A stretch of 64,000 nt of DNA from Treponema sp. (GTDB taxonomy: Bacteria; Spirochaetota; Spirochaetia; Treponematales; Treponemataceae), in NCBI GenBank assembly GCA_022510925.1, contig JAFLSO010000001.1, positions 248,001-312,000 on the forward strand. The letters are read 5' to 3'. Below the pieces are notes generated by a model. It saw only the letters and a list, made by a program, of their open reading frames with translations, had not been told where the DNA came from and ran no database searches. The position numbers and the translations under genes are program-made. Below, one piece after another: positions 24,355-32,604 of the stretch. Position 1 is the stretch's first letter; every line of letters begins with the position of its first letter.

Positions 24355-25182
24355 TTAATTGCTCTCCGTGAACTGGAGCACCATCTTGCGTGCCCGGGCC
24401 GCTGCCGCCGGACTGAAACCGTGGCGCTCCCCGGGCATGACCTCAAGCTTTGCGTGCGGGTAGCGTTTTACGGCCTCCTGTGAGTAACGCAGCGGCACAA
24501 TGTCGTCCGAATCGCCGTGGATAATCAGAACGTTTCCGCCGTATCGTCCTGTGGCCTCGTCCACGTTCATGCTCACCGCGCCGGAAAGAAAATCTTTTCC
24601 CAGCGTCATTCCCCAGAAATCAAGTGACTCAGGAACAGCGGAGCCTCCGGGGAATTTTTTTCTCCAGTCATCGGGTATGCAGAACGCGGGGAAGTACAGG
24701 GCCATGGCCTTTACTTTCTGCGGCACCTCCTCTGCGGCAAGCGCCGACACCAGTCCGCCCTGGCTTCCTCCCAGAAGATATATCCTGGAGCGGTCCACGT
24801 TGTCCATCGTCTCAAAATGATTTATGACGGCAATAAGGTCGCTTTTCTCCGTAAGAAGGCTCATGTCTGCGGTCCTGCCAGAGCTCCGGCTCCTTGTGCT
24901 TCCGCCGCAGAAATCATAGCAGTACGCGACGTAACCGTTCTGCGCGAAAAAGCGGCAGTCATCAATGAAATCGCTGTGGCTTCCGTTGTAGCCGTGGCTT
25001 AGGATGATTGCGGGATGCTTTTCCTCATCTTTAGGAAAGAACACTTTCCCGTAAATCAAATTCTCTCCGTTCTGAACGCTGAGCTCTTCCATGGAAATCC
25101 TGACTCCTTTTCTGCCTGTCTGCGCGGATGCGGCCTGCGATAACACTGCGCATAAAATCGCCGCTAAAATTATCTTCTTCAT
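24355..25182 (-). CDS. Exported alpha/beta hydrolase (esterase/dienelactone-hydrolase-like)
   Basis: 275 residues from the ATG at 25182. Signal peptide MKKIILAAILCAVLSQAASA, cleavage after residue 20. Alpha/beta-hydrolase motifs: oxyanion strand ILSHGYNG, nucleophile elbow GGSQGG with S140, acid D226 (HGDSDDIVP) and H254 (GERHGF). Likely a periplasmic carboxylesterase, for example for acetyl or feruloyl groups of plant polysaccharide; the substrate is not predictable. The start is chosen because the signal peptide begins there and a promoter puts +1 on it. It is convergent with galE (12 nt apart). Confidence 0.82.
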   Translation of the reverse strand: MKKIILAAILCAVLSQAASAQTGRKGVRISMEELSVQNGENLIYGKVFFPKDEEKHPAIILSHGYNGSHSDFIDDCRFFAQNGYVAYCYDFCGGSTRSRSSGRTADMSLLTEKSDLIAVINHFETMDNVDRSRIYLLGGSQGGLVSALAAEEVPQKVKAMALYFPAFCIPDDWRKKFPGGSAVPESLDFWGMTLGKDFLSGAVSMNVDEATGRYGGNVLIIHGDSDDIVPLRYSQEAVKRYPHAKLEVMPGERHGFSPAAAARARKMVLQFTESN

Positions 25183-25188
25183 GACCTC

Positions 25189-25217
25189 AGTATACACCAG
25201 CGCCCGCTCACTTGCAA
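25189..25217 (-). promoter_or_regulatory. Promoter predicting a leaderless mRNA for the alpha/beta hydrolase
   Basis: Minus strand TTGCAA (25217-25212), 17 bp, TATACT (25194-25189), GAGGTC, then the ATG at 25182. GAGGT resembles a ribosome-binding site but is only one base from the ATG, too close to serve. Confidence 0.65.
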
Positions 25218-25242
25218 ATGTTTTCCATTCGCCGTGCTTTTC

Positions 25243-25271
25243 TTGTGCATTTCCGTAAAGTCTGATAGACT
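25243..25271 (+). promoter_or_regulatory. Promoter of ffh
   Basis: TTGTGC (25243-25248), 17 bp, TAGACT (25266-25271); start near 25278. AAGGAG follows before the ATG at 25294. The in-frame ATG at 25234 lies upstream of this promoter. Confidence 0.55.
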
Positions 25272-25293
25272 ACGCTCATTCCAAGGAGTCTGT

Positions 25294-26700
25294 ATGTTAG
25301 AGAAACTTACGAATACATTCAGCAATATAATGCGCACGCTGGGCGGAAAGAGCACAATCACGGAGAAAAACATAGAGGAGACCGTAGAGCAGATTAAGAT
25401 GGCCCTTCTGGAGGCCGACGTGAATCTGCGCGTGGTCCGCAGGTTCGTGAACAGCACCATAGAGGAGGCCAAGGGCGAGAAAGTGCTTAAGGCCGTGGAC
25501 CCGGGACAGCAGTTCGTTAAGATAATCCACGACAAGCTTGTCTCAATGCTGGGCGACAAGAAAACGGACCTGGCGCTTAAGGGACCTGACACGCAGAGCG
25601 TCATTCTTCTTCTGGGACTTCAGGGCGCGGGAAAAACCACCGCCGCCCACAAGCTTGCGGCCCGGCTTAAGAAAGAGGGGCGGCGTCCGCTTCTGGTGGC
25701 ATGCGACCTGGTGCGCCCCGCCGCCATTGAGCAGCTTAGCGTGCTTGGCGAGAAGATAGGAGTTCCGGTCTATAAGGAGACGGACTCCAAGGATGCCGTG
25801 CGTGTCGCGCAGAACGGAATCGATTACGCCAGGAAGAACGGGCTTGACACCATCATCGTGGATACCGCGGGCCGCCTCCAGATAGACGATGCCATGATGG
25901 ACGAGCTTGTGAATGTGAAGAAAGCCGTGAATCCTGTGGAATGCATCCTGGTGGCTGACAGCATGACAGGCCAGAACGCGGTGGACATAGCGAAAAGTTT
26001 TGACGAGCGGCTGGGGCTTACTGGCGTCATACTTACTAAGTTCGACTCCGACGCACGGGGAGGCGCCGCGCTTTCACTTAAGTCCATAACAGGAAAGCCC
26101 ATTCTGTTCATAGGCACTGGCGAGAAAACCGAGGACTTTGAGCCGTTCCACCCGGACCGCATAGCCGGCCGCATTCTGGGCATGGGCGACGTGGTGTCGC
26201 TCGTGGAGAAAGCGCAGGAGACCGTGGACCAGGAGCAGGCCCTTAAGATGGCCAAAAAAATGAGCCGCAACGAATTCACGCTCCAGGACATGCTTGAGCA
26301 GATGCAGAGCGTAAAGAAAATGGGCAGCATGAGGCAGATTCTGGACATGATGCCGGGACTGGCCGGTCAGGTGAGCGACGAGCAGATTGCCGGCGCTGAC
26401 ATGAAGCATCAGGAGGCCATAATCTTGAGCATGACGTACAAGGAGCGCATGAACCATCTTATCATAGGGCCCAGCCGCAGAAAACGCATAGCGAAAGGAA
26501 GCGGAACCAGCGTGCAGGAAGTGAACAAGCTTATAAAGCAGTTTGAGAAGACAAAGCTTACCATGAAAAAGCTTACCCGCAGCAAAGGCGCGCAGGCCCG
26601 CATGATGAGCGCTCTGGGCGGAATGGACATGAATCCGGGCGGCGGCATGGATTTGAATCAGCTTAAGAACATGAGGCTTCCGAACGGATTTAAGTTTTAG
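25294..26700 (+). CDS. ffh: Signal recognition particle protein Ffh (SRP54)
   Basis: GTPase that binds signal sequences of nascent membrane proteins with SRP RNA and docks on FtsY. 468 residues from the ATG at 25294 (MLEKLTNTFSNIM). NG domain: P-loop GLQGAGKTT at 108-116, DLVRPAA, DTAGRL, TKFDSDARGG; M domain with Met-rich helices and the RNA-binding GPSRRKRIAKGSGTSVQEVN. The C-terminus GGGMDLNQLKNMRLPNGFKF is Gly/Met-rich. The start has AAGGAG 8 nt upstream. No rpsP-rimM-trmD cluster follows, which is where ffh often lies. Confidence 0.97.
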   Translation: MLEKLTNTFSNIMRTLGGKSTITEKNIEETVEQIKMALLEADVNLRVVRRFVNSTIEEAKGEKVLKAVDPGQQFVKIIHDKLVSMLGDKKTDLALKGPDTQSVILLLGLQGAGKTTAAHKLAARLKKEGRRPLLVACDLVRPAAIEQLSVLGEKIGVPVYKETDSKDAVRVAQNGIDYARKNGLDTIIVDTAGRLQIDDAMMDELVNVKKAVNPVECILVADSMTGQNAVDIAKSFDERLGLTGVILTKFDSDARGGAALSLKSITGKPILFIGTGEKTEDFEPFHPDRIAGRILGMGDVVSLVEKAQETVDQEQALKMAKKMSRNEFTLQDMLEQMQSVKKMGSMRQILDMMPGLAGQVSDEQIAGADMKHQEAIILSMTYKERMNHLIIGPSRRKRIAKGSGTSVQEVNKLIKQFEKTKLTMKKLTRSKGAQARMMSALGGMDMNPGGGMDLNQLKNMRLPNGFKF

Positions 26701-26872
26701 GCGCACCAAGGGGCTGCGTCATTCTCCGCATGGAATCCACTGCGCTTAGCCCCGTGGGGTATTGTGAATTCTGCGGGAAATCCTCATCCGTAAAGCCACC
26801 GAATTCCCCGCTGCAATTGCCCAAGCCCGGCATAAAATGCTAGAATGCGCTAAGTGTTTTATGGGGGAGAAA
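26701..26872 (+). other. Intergenic region between ffh and the M20 peptidase gene
   Basis: Contains a hairpin without T-tract (GGGGCT at 26710-26715 pairs with AGCCCC at 26748-26753, a 32-nt loop) and then the promoter below. No reading frame with support was seen. Confidence 0.4.
26817..26846 (+). promoter_or_regulatory. Promoter of the M20 peptidase/efflux operon
   Basis: TTGCCC (26817-26822), 18 bp, TAGAAT (26841-26846) with preceding TGC. Start near 26853. The in-frame ATG at 26837 would overlap the -10 and is rejected. Confidence 0.55.
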
Positions 26873-28114
26873 ATGGCACAGGAACACTCTCACGAATTTT
26901 TGCAGCTTAAAGATTACATAGAGAATCACGTCCGCGACATGGTGGAGCTTGAGGCCCTGCTGACCGCCATTCCCGCCCTGGCGCCCGAGAATGGCGGTGA
27001 CGGGGAAAGCGAGAAATGCGCCGCGCTGGAGAGATGGCTCAGGGAGAACGGCATTACTCGCATAGAGCATTTTGACGCGCCCGATGCCCGCGTGAGCTCC
27101 GGCGTAAGGCCTAACATGGTCGCATCCGTTCCGGGAAGCCGCGATGACTACAGCATCTGGGTGTGCGCGCATCTGGACGTGGTGCCTGTAGGCGAGCCCG
27201 GTCTGTGGGAATCCGACCCGTGGAAAGTTACGGAGAGAGACGGAAAAATTTTCGGCCGCGGAACGGAGGACAACCAGCAGGGCCTTGTTACGGGAATACT
27301 TGCGGCGCTGAGTTTTGTAAGGCAGCACATAATTCCTGAGCACACCATAAAGCTTCTGTTCATGGCGGATGAGGAGGTGGGCTCCAGATACGGAATGAAT
27401 TTCCTGCTCAGGGAGCACAGGGATTTGTTTAAGAAAGAGGACCGCATCCTTATTCCTGACGGCGGCGACCCGCGCGGAGAGACGATAGAGGTCGCGGAGA
27501 AGAACATCGCGTGGTTTAAATTCCACACCAAAGGAAAGCAGTGCCACGGCTCCCGTCCTGACTTAGGAAAGAACGCTAAGCTTGCGGCTGCTGACCTGGC
27601 CCTGCGTGTGAACGACATGGAGAATTTCTTTGACAAAAAGGACGCCCTGTTCGAGCCGCCGTGGTCCACGTTCCAGCCCACCATGCAGATGCAGAATGTG
27701 GAGGGCGTGAACATGATTCCCGGGGACGATGTCTTCTGCGCGGACTGCAGGATAAATCCCTGCTACACTCTGGACGAGGTGCGCGCGGAGCTTTCAAGGC
27801 GCATAAAATCCGTGGAAGATAAATACGGGGTCACGGTGGAGGTGACGGAGCTTCAGGCGGAGCAGAGCCTTCCCACTCCAGTGGACGCGCCCGTGGTGAG
27901 GGAACTTTCGTCCGCCATAAAGGCCGTGCACGGAATAGACGCGCGCACTGTGGGAATAGGCGGCGGAACTGTGGCGGCAGGACTTCGCAATCTGGGATTT
28001 AACGCCGTGGTATGGAGCACGCTGGATGAGCTTGCGCATCAGCCTAATGAGTATGCGGTCATAAAAAACATCGCGCTTGATGCCATGACCGTGGCTTACA
28101 TGGCCTCGAATTAA
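26873..28114 (+). CDS. M20-family metallopeptidase (dipeptidase/ArgE-like)
   Basis: 413 residues. The start at 26873 is chosen because GGGGGAG stands just before it. Di-zinc site of the M20 family: H100 (VCAHLDVVP), D133 (GRGTEDNQQG), E167/E168 (DEEVG), with C-terminal HQPNEY carrying the last histidine. The lid domain lies at about 205-320. It is a cytoplasmic amino-acid-releasing peptidase or deacylase; the exact substrate is open. It is 12 nt before the periplasmic adaptor gene of the RND pump, an unusual partner, and may share its transcript. Confidence 0.88.
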   Translation: MAQEHSHEFLQLKDYIENHVRDMVELEALLTAIPALAPENGGDGESEKCAALERWLRENGITRIEHFDAPDARVSSGVRPNMVASVPGSRDDYSIWVCAHLDVVPVGEPGLWESDPWKVTERDGKIFGRGTEDNQQGLVTGILAALSFVRQHIIPEHTIKLLFMADEEVGSRYGMNFLLREHRDLFKKEDRILIPDGGDPRGETIEVAEKNIAWFKFHTKGKQCHGSRPDLGKNAKLAAADLALRVNDMENFFDKKDALFEPPWSTFQPTMQMQNVEGVNMIPGDDVFCADCRINPCYTLDEVRAELSRRIKSVEDKYGVTVEVTELQAEQSLPTPVDAPVVRELSSAIKAVHGIDARTVGIGGGTVAAGLRNLGFNAVVWSTLDELAHQPNEYAVIKNIALDAMTVAYMASN

Positions 28115-28126
28115 AGCCGGAGGATT

Positions 28127-29347
28127 ATGAGAGATTTTTTCGCAAGGCACAAAAAAATTAAATACGCGGTCTTTGCCGTAACAGTTCTTTTACTTGTGGC
28201 CATAGTGTTTCTGTTTACCGGGAAAAAAAGATCTAAGGGCGAGAATGAGAGGATCCCCGCCGTAGTCATTCAGAAGCCTTTCATGGGAACCGTGCTTGAG
28301 TCCATAACTTTGAGCGGATACGTTGAGGCAAGCGCGATGATTCCAGTGGTTCCGTTCGTGCAGGGAACCATCACAGAATACTACGCCAGAGCGGGCGACT
28401 ACGTGGAGAAAGACACCGTGCTGGCGAAAATAGATGACGCGCCGTTCAGGCAGCAGCTGCTTCAGGCCGAGGCCGCGTACTTTGCCGCCAAAAGCACATT
28501 CGAGCGACTGGAGAGTCTTTTTAAAAGCGGTGCCGCCACCCAGCAGAACTATGACAGCGCCAAGGCACAGCATGACGCCATGAAGGCGCAGTATGATCTG
28601 GCCAGACTGCAGTACGACTACACCGAGGTCAAGGCAAGCATAGACGGAACGATTCTGATTGCGGATCTTGCGGAAGGAAGCATAGGAACGCAGACCCAGC
28701 CTGTCGCTGTGCTGGCGGACCTTGGGAATCAGGTGGTGCGGCTGAAAGTCCCGGAGAAATATTTTGATCTTTTTACCCTGCAAAAGGATGACTTGGTCGT
28801 AACCGTGACGCGCCCGGCGGAAAAGAACATGTACAGCGATGCGGTCACCGGCGCCATCATAGAGAACATAGCTCCTTATGTCTCTCCTGAGTCCAAGAAT
28901 TTTCAGGTTGTGTGCCGTCTGGATGAGCCGGGCGAGCGCTTCAGGCCCGGAATGTATGTGAAGATAAATGTCGCGTATGCGGCCCATCACTCCGTGCCGC
29001 TTCTTCCTGTCACCGCGAAAAAACTGGACGGCTCATGCTACACGTTCAGCGCGGAGGACAGCACCGTGCATTTCGTTCAGCTGGAGGAGACTCCGTCTGA
29101 CGCGGAGCATTTCATGGTTCCTGCCGAGTACGCGGAAAGTTTCTTTGTGGTTGACGGACACAATACGGTGTTTGACGGGCAGCGTGTGAGCGTCATAAAA
29201 GAGCTGGAGCCTTACGCGGAGGACAGCGCTCACGAGAAAGAGACCGCCACGGACGGCCCCTCCCATGACGATGATAGCGCTTCTCCCTCTGACACTCCTG
29301 CGGACGGCATAAGAATTTCCGGAGAGCCTGTTGGAGAATTCGAGTGA
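28127..29347 (+). CDS. RND efflux periplasmic adaptor (HlyD/AcrA family)
   Basis: 406 residues. One N-terminal membrane anchor (about 13-30) without lipobox, a lipoyl-like half (TVLESITLSGYVEA), an alpha-hairpin with ESLFKSGAATQQNYDSAKAQ, a second lipoyl half, and a beta-barrel (FRPGMYVKINV). The C-terminus is a long acidic tail (about 345-406). It bridges the inner-membrane pump to an outer-membrane channel. GGAGG precedes the ATG; the stop overlaps the GTG start of the pump gene by 4 nt, so the two are translationally coupled. Confidence 0.9.
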   Translation: MRDFFARHKKIKYAVFAVTVLLLVAIVFLFTGKKRSKGENERIPAVVIQKPFMGTVLESITLSGYVEASAMIPVVPFVQGTITEYYARAGDYVEKDTVLAKIDDAPFRQQLLQAEAAYFAAKSTFERLESLFKSGAATQQNYDSAKAQHDAMKAQYDLARLQYDYTEVKASIDGTILIADLAEGSIGTQTQPVAVLADLGNQVVRLKVPEKYFDLFTLQKDDLVVTVTRPAEKNMYSDAVTGAIIENIAPYVSPESKNFQVVCRLDEPGERFRPGMYVKINVAYAAHHSVPLLPVTAKKLDGSCYTFSAEDSTVHFVQLEETPSDAEHFMVPAEYAESFFVVDGHNTVFDGQRVSVIKELEPYAEDSAHEKETATDGPSHDDDSASPSDTPADGIRISGEPVGEFE

Positions 29348-32300
29348 GACTTTCTGAATTTTCTGTAAAACATCCGGTGCCCATCACCATGTGCCTGATA
29401 GCGCTTCTTGTGTTCGGGCTGTACTCGCTGTCTTTGATGCCTTTGGAATTCATGGCCGACATCTCCATGCCCCAGGCCATAGTGTACACGATATATCCCG
29501 GGGCGAGCGCAGAGGATGTGGAGCAGGACGTGACTAAAGTCCTGGAGGACAATCTTGTGACTCTGCCGCATTTTAAAAGCGTGGACTCATCCAGCTACAA
29601 TTCGGTGAGCCTCATCACAATCACCTATGCGGACGGTTACGACGCATACGAGCAGCTGGAGGAACTGCGGAACAGAATATCGGAGCTGATGTCCGAGCTC
29701 CCTGAGGGGCTTCAGGGTGAGCCGCGCGCTTTGGTCGGCGGCGTGTCCATGATTCCGATTATATCTTTTACGGCGGAGGCGGGAAAAGACAGCGCCCGCG
29801 TTACGGAATTCATAAAGGATGAGCTTACGCCGCGCATAACGCAGATAGACGGAGTGTCCCAGGTGGAGATAGACGGCGGCAAGGAGCTGGAGGTAAACAT
29901 AAAGCTGAACACTGACGAGCTTGTGGCTAAAGGAATTTCTGTCACGTCAGTTTATAAAATACTTAGCTACGGAAACGTGAACCTTCCGCTCGGGAACGCC
30001 GCGTACTCTGACCGCTCCATACAGGTGCGCTACGCAGGCGGCTTTGACTCCATAGATGATATACGGAATCTTCCGGTGGGTCTCGCGGACGGCAACACCA
30101 TAATTCATCTGGCGGATGTGGCGGAGATAAGCTTGTCATATCCCGAGCCGGATTATTACGTTACGGACGGAATCAGTCCTGTGATTCTGGTGAGCGTCAC
30201 TAAGCGCAGCGACGGCGACACCGTGAAAATCGTGGATGAGGTGAAAAAAATTCTCTCTGATGTGGAGAGGGAGACAGGCGGCGCGGTTAAGTTCGGCATC
30301 ATATCCGATGATTCGCGGCAGGTTAAGGCATCGCTCAGAACTGTAGTTCAGAGCGGCATAATGGGCGTGATTTTCGCGGTCCTTGTAATCCTGCTGTTCA
30401 TGGCGGACTGGCGCGCCACGCTCACAATAGGCATTTCTATTCCGCTGTGCATTCTCTTCTCGTTCATAGGCATAAAGCTTCTGGGCATAACCATAAATCT
30501 TATGAGCCTTTCAGGCATGGTGATTTCCCTGGGCATGGTCGTGGACGGCTCCACTGTGATGCTTGAGCAGATTTACCGGCACTATCAGAAACGTGATCCG
30601 TCCACGGGGCTTCCCGCGTATACTGTGAGCCAGGCGATATACAAAGGATGGGACGAGGTGGCGCTCTCCATCTTTGCCAGCGCCGCGACTACTATAGTCG
30701 TGTTCATTCCAATCTCCATGCTGTCGGGCCTTATCGGAAAAATACTGCATGCGGCATCCCTTACGATTATAATCGCGATTTTCGCATCGTTCCTTGTAGC
30801 GGTGATTATAGTGCCTTATCTTTTAAAGCTTCTGCTTGACGAGAACGGTCCTAAAATCCGCGCAAAACCGCGCAAGTTCGACACGCTCATGAATGCGTTC
30901 GAGAGAAAATACAATCACCTACTGGGGCTTGCGCTGGACAACAAGAAGTTTGTGATTGTAATAGCGGTGAGCGTCCTGCTTTTCTCCGCGTTCACGGCCA
31001 CGCGCCTGGGCATAGCGTTCATTCCGTCCACGGATTCCGGTGACTTCTACATCTCCATAGATTTTCCCATCGGTACGAAAATAGAGCAGACGCGTGAGAA
31101 ACTTTCCGTGGCGGAGCGCCTTCTGTATGAGCAGGTGCCGGAGATTCAGTCCGTGGTTTTTTACGAGGGAATGAGCAACAGCAAAGGCATAATGGCGCTC
31201 TCTTCCCCGGAGTGCGCCTATGCGCATGTGGTCCTTGTTCCTGTGGCGGAGCGCAGGCGCGACGTGCATGATATTATGCTCATGATGCAGCAGGTGTGGT
31301 CGGAGTCCATTCCCGATGCTACGGTTAACATAGAGAACGGCGGATTTGATAAGCTTGTGGGATATGTCTCTGGCGGAGGAGGCTGGGGCATGACTCTTAT
31401 CTCGGAGGACATGAGGTCCCTTTATCAGACGGCGAGCCGCTTGAAAGATTATCTTATGAGCGACCCTGAGGTTGTAAACGCTAAGCTCGACACTGATTTT
31501 GACACTACTACCATGGTGATAGATATGTCGCAGGAATATCTCAGCTCCCTGGGACTTACAAGTTATGAGGCGGGCATTACCAGCGCCATACTTTTCCAGG
31601 GAATGGACGCGGGCCACTACAAGAATGCTGACAACGGCAGCCGCTACAGCATAAGGCTTTCTTCTGACATAACGGACAAAAATCTTACCGCCGATGATAT
31701 TGCCGACATCCACATAATAACGGACCACGGACAGAACGTGTCATTCGCCAATCTGAGCGATATAAGAATTGAGAAGAGCATCTCGCAGATAAACCACTCT
31801 GACAGAGCGAAGACAATCACGGTCTCGGCCACTCTTACCACGGAGGACACCGCGGGCGTATCGCGGCGCGTGAACGAGTACCTGTCGAAGAATCCTCTCC
31901 CGGGAAATGTGGCCTCCAAGTCAGGCGGAATTGTGGCGCTTGTGTCGGACATGATTCCTCCCATGCTGACTGCGCTTGCCATCGCGATTTTTCTGGTCTA
32001 CATGGTGATGGTGCTTCAGTTTGAGAAATTCAAGCAGCCGCTCATAATCATGCTCACCATCCCGTTCTGCTTCATAGGCGTGGTCGTGGGACTTCTTATG
32101 TTCGGCTCCACCATGAACCTTCTGGCGCTGCTGGGCCTGGTCTCTCTGGGCGGAGTTGTCGTGAACAACGGAATTATCCTTGTGGATTACATAAACCAGC
32201 TTCACAAGGAGAGGCGCGAGGAGATTGCCCGCGAGAGGGGAACGCAGAACCGTGACGGCGAATGGGTCGTATCTCTTACAGACAGCGAGGAGGAGTCACT

Positions 32301-32604
32301 TCTTAGGCAGAGCATTATGGATGGAGCGTCCAGCCGTATACGTCCCATTTTCATAACCACGCTTACTACGCTTTTAGGAGACATTCCCATGGCACTTAGC
32401 CGGGGGGAGGGCGCGGAGATTTATGCGCCCATGGGACAGGCTATTGTGGGAGGGCTTCTTACCTCCACGCTGATAACGCTGGTGCTTATCCCCGTGCTGT
32501 ATTATCTGAGCGAGCGCGGAAAGGGACATTTAAAACGCGGTCCGGCAGGAGGCCTTGGCTTTCAGGGACTTAGCGCCCTTCATAAAAAGACGGCGCGCGA
32601 CTAA
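29344..32604 (+). CDS. RND multidrug efflux pump inner-membrane component (AcrB-like)
   Basis: 1086 residues, starting with GTG at 29344 (GTGA overlap with the adaptor). Twelve membrane segments in two halves, each with a periplasmic porter loop. TM4 carries the proton-relay Asp in LGMVVDGSTVMLEQ and TM10 has GVVVNNGIILVDYIN, the usual pattern for AcrB relatives outside the enterobacterial type. The C-terminus is cytoplasmic and basic. Drug, bile or metabolite export is the expected role; the substrate is unknown. Its TAA overlaps the stop of the convergent addA gene. The channel may be the TolC-like protein about 8 kb downstream. Confidence 0.93.
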   Translation: MRLSEFSVKHPVPITMCLIALLVFGLYSLSLMPLEFMADISMPQAIVYTIYPGASAEDVEQDVTKVLEDNLVTLPHFKSVDSSSYNSVSLITITYADGYDAYEQLEELRNRISELMSELPEGLQGEPRALVGGVSMIPIISFTAEAGKDSARVTEFIKDELTPRITQIDGVSQVEIDGGKELEVNIKLNTDELVAKGISVTSVYKILSYGNVNLPLGNAAYSDRSIQVRYAGGFDSIDDIRNLPVGLADGNTIIHLADVAEISLSYPEPDYYVTDGISPVILVSVTKRSDGDTVKIVDEVKKILSDVERETGGAVKFGIISDDSRQVKASLRTVVQSGIMGVIFAVLVILLFMADWRATLTIGISIPLCILFSFIGIKLLGITINLMSLSGMVISLGMVVDGSTVMLEQIYRHYQKRDPSTGLPAYTVSQAIYKGWDEVALSIFASAATTIVVFIPISMLSGLIGKILHAASLTIIIAIFASFLVAVIIVPYLLKLLLDENGPKIRAKPRKFDTLMNAFERKYNHLLGLALDNKKFVIVIAVSVLLFSAFTATRLGIAFIPSTDSGDFYISIDFPIGTKIEQTREKLSVAERLLYEQVPEIQSVVFYEGMSNSKGIMALSSPECAYAHVVLVPVAERRRDVHDIMLMMQQVWSESIPDATVNIENGGFDKLVGYVSGGGGWGMTLISEDMRSLYQTASRLKDYLMSDPEVVNAKLDTDFDTTTMVIDMSQEYLSSLGLTSYEAGITSAILFQGMDAGHYKNADNGSRYSIRLSSDITDKNLTADDIADIHIITDHGQNVSFANLSDIRIEKSISQINHSDRAKTITVSATLTTEDTAGVSRRVNEYLSKNPLPGNVASKSGGIVALVSDMIPPMLTALAIAIFLVYMVMVLQFEKFKQPLIIMLTIPFCFIGVVVGLLMFGSTMNLLALLGLVSLGGVVVNNGIILVDYINQLHKERREEIARERGTQNRDGEWVVSLTDSEEESLLRQSIMDGASSRIRPIFITTLTTLLGDIPMALSRGEGAEIYAPMGQAIVGGLLTSTLITLVLIPVLYYLSERGKGHLKRGPAGGLGFQGLSALHKKTARD

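Noticed and set aside
26710..26753. Hairpin after ffh as an intrinsic terminator
   Set aside because: The loop is long (32 nt) and no T-tract follows.
28190..28990. A 266-codon minus-strand frame opposite the HlyD-like gene
   Set aside because: Composition is that of an antisense shadow, with many His/Arg/Cys and no recognisable domain.
30919..31728. A 269-codon minus-strand frame opposite the RND pump gene
   Set aside because: Antisense shadow of a well-supported gene; no start signals.
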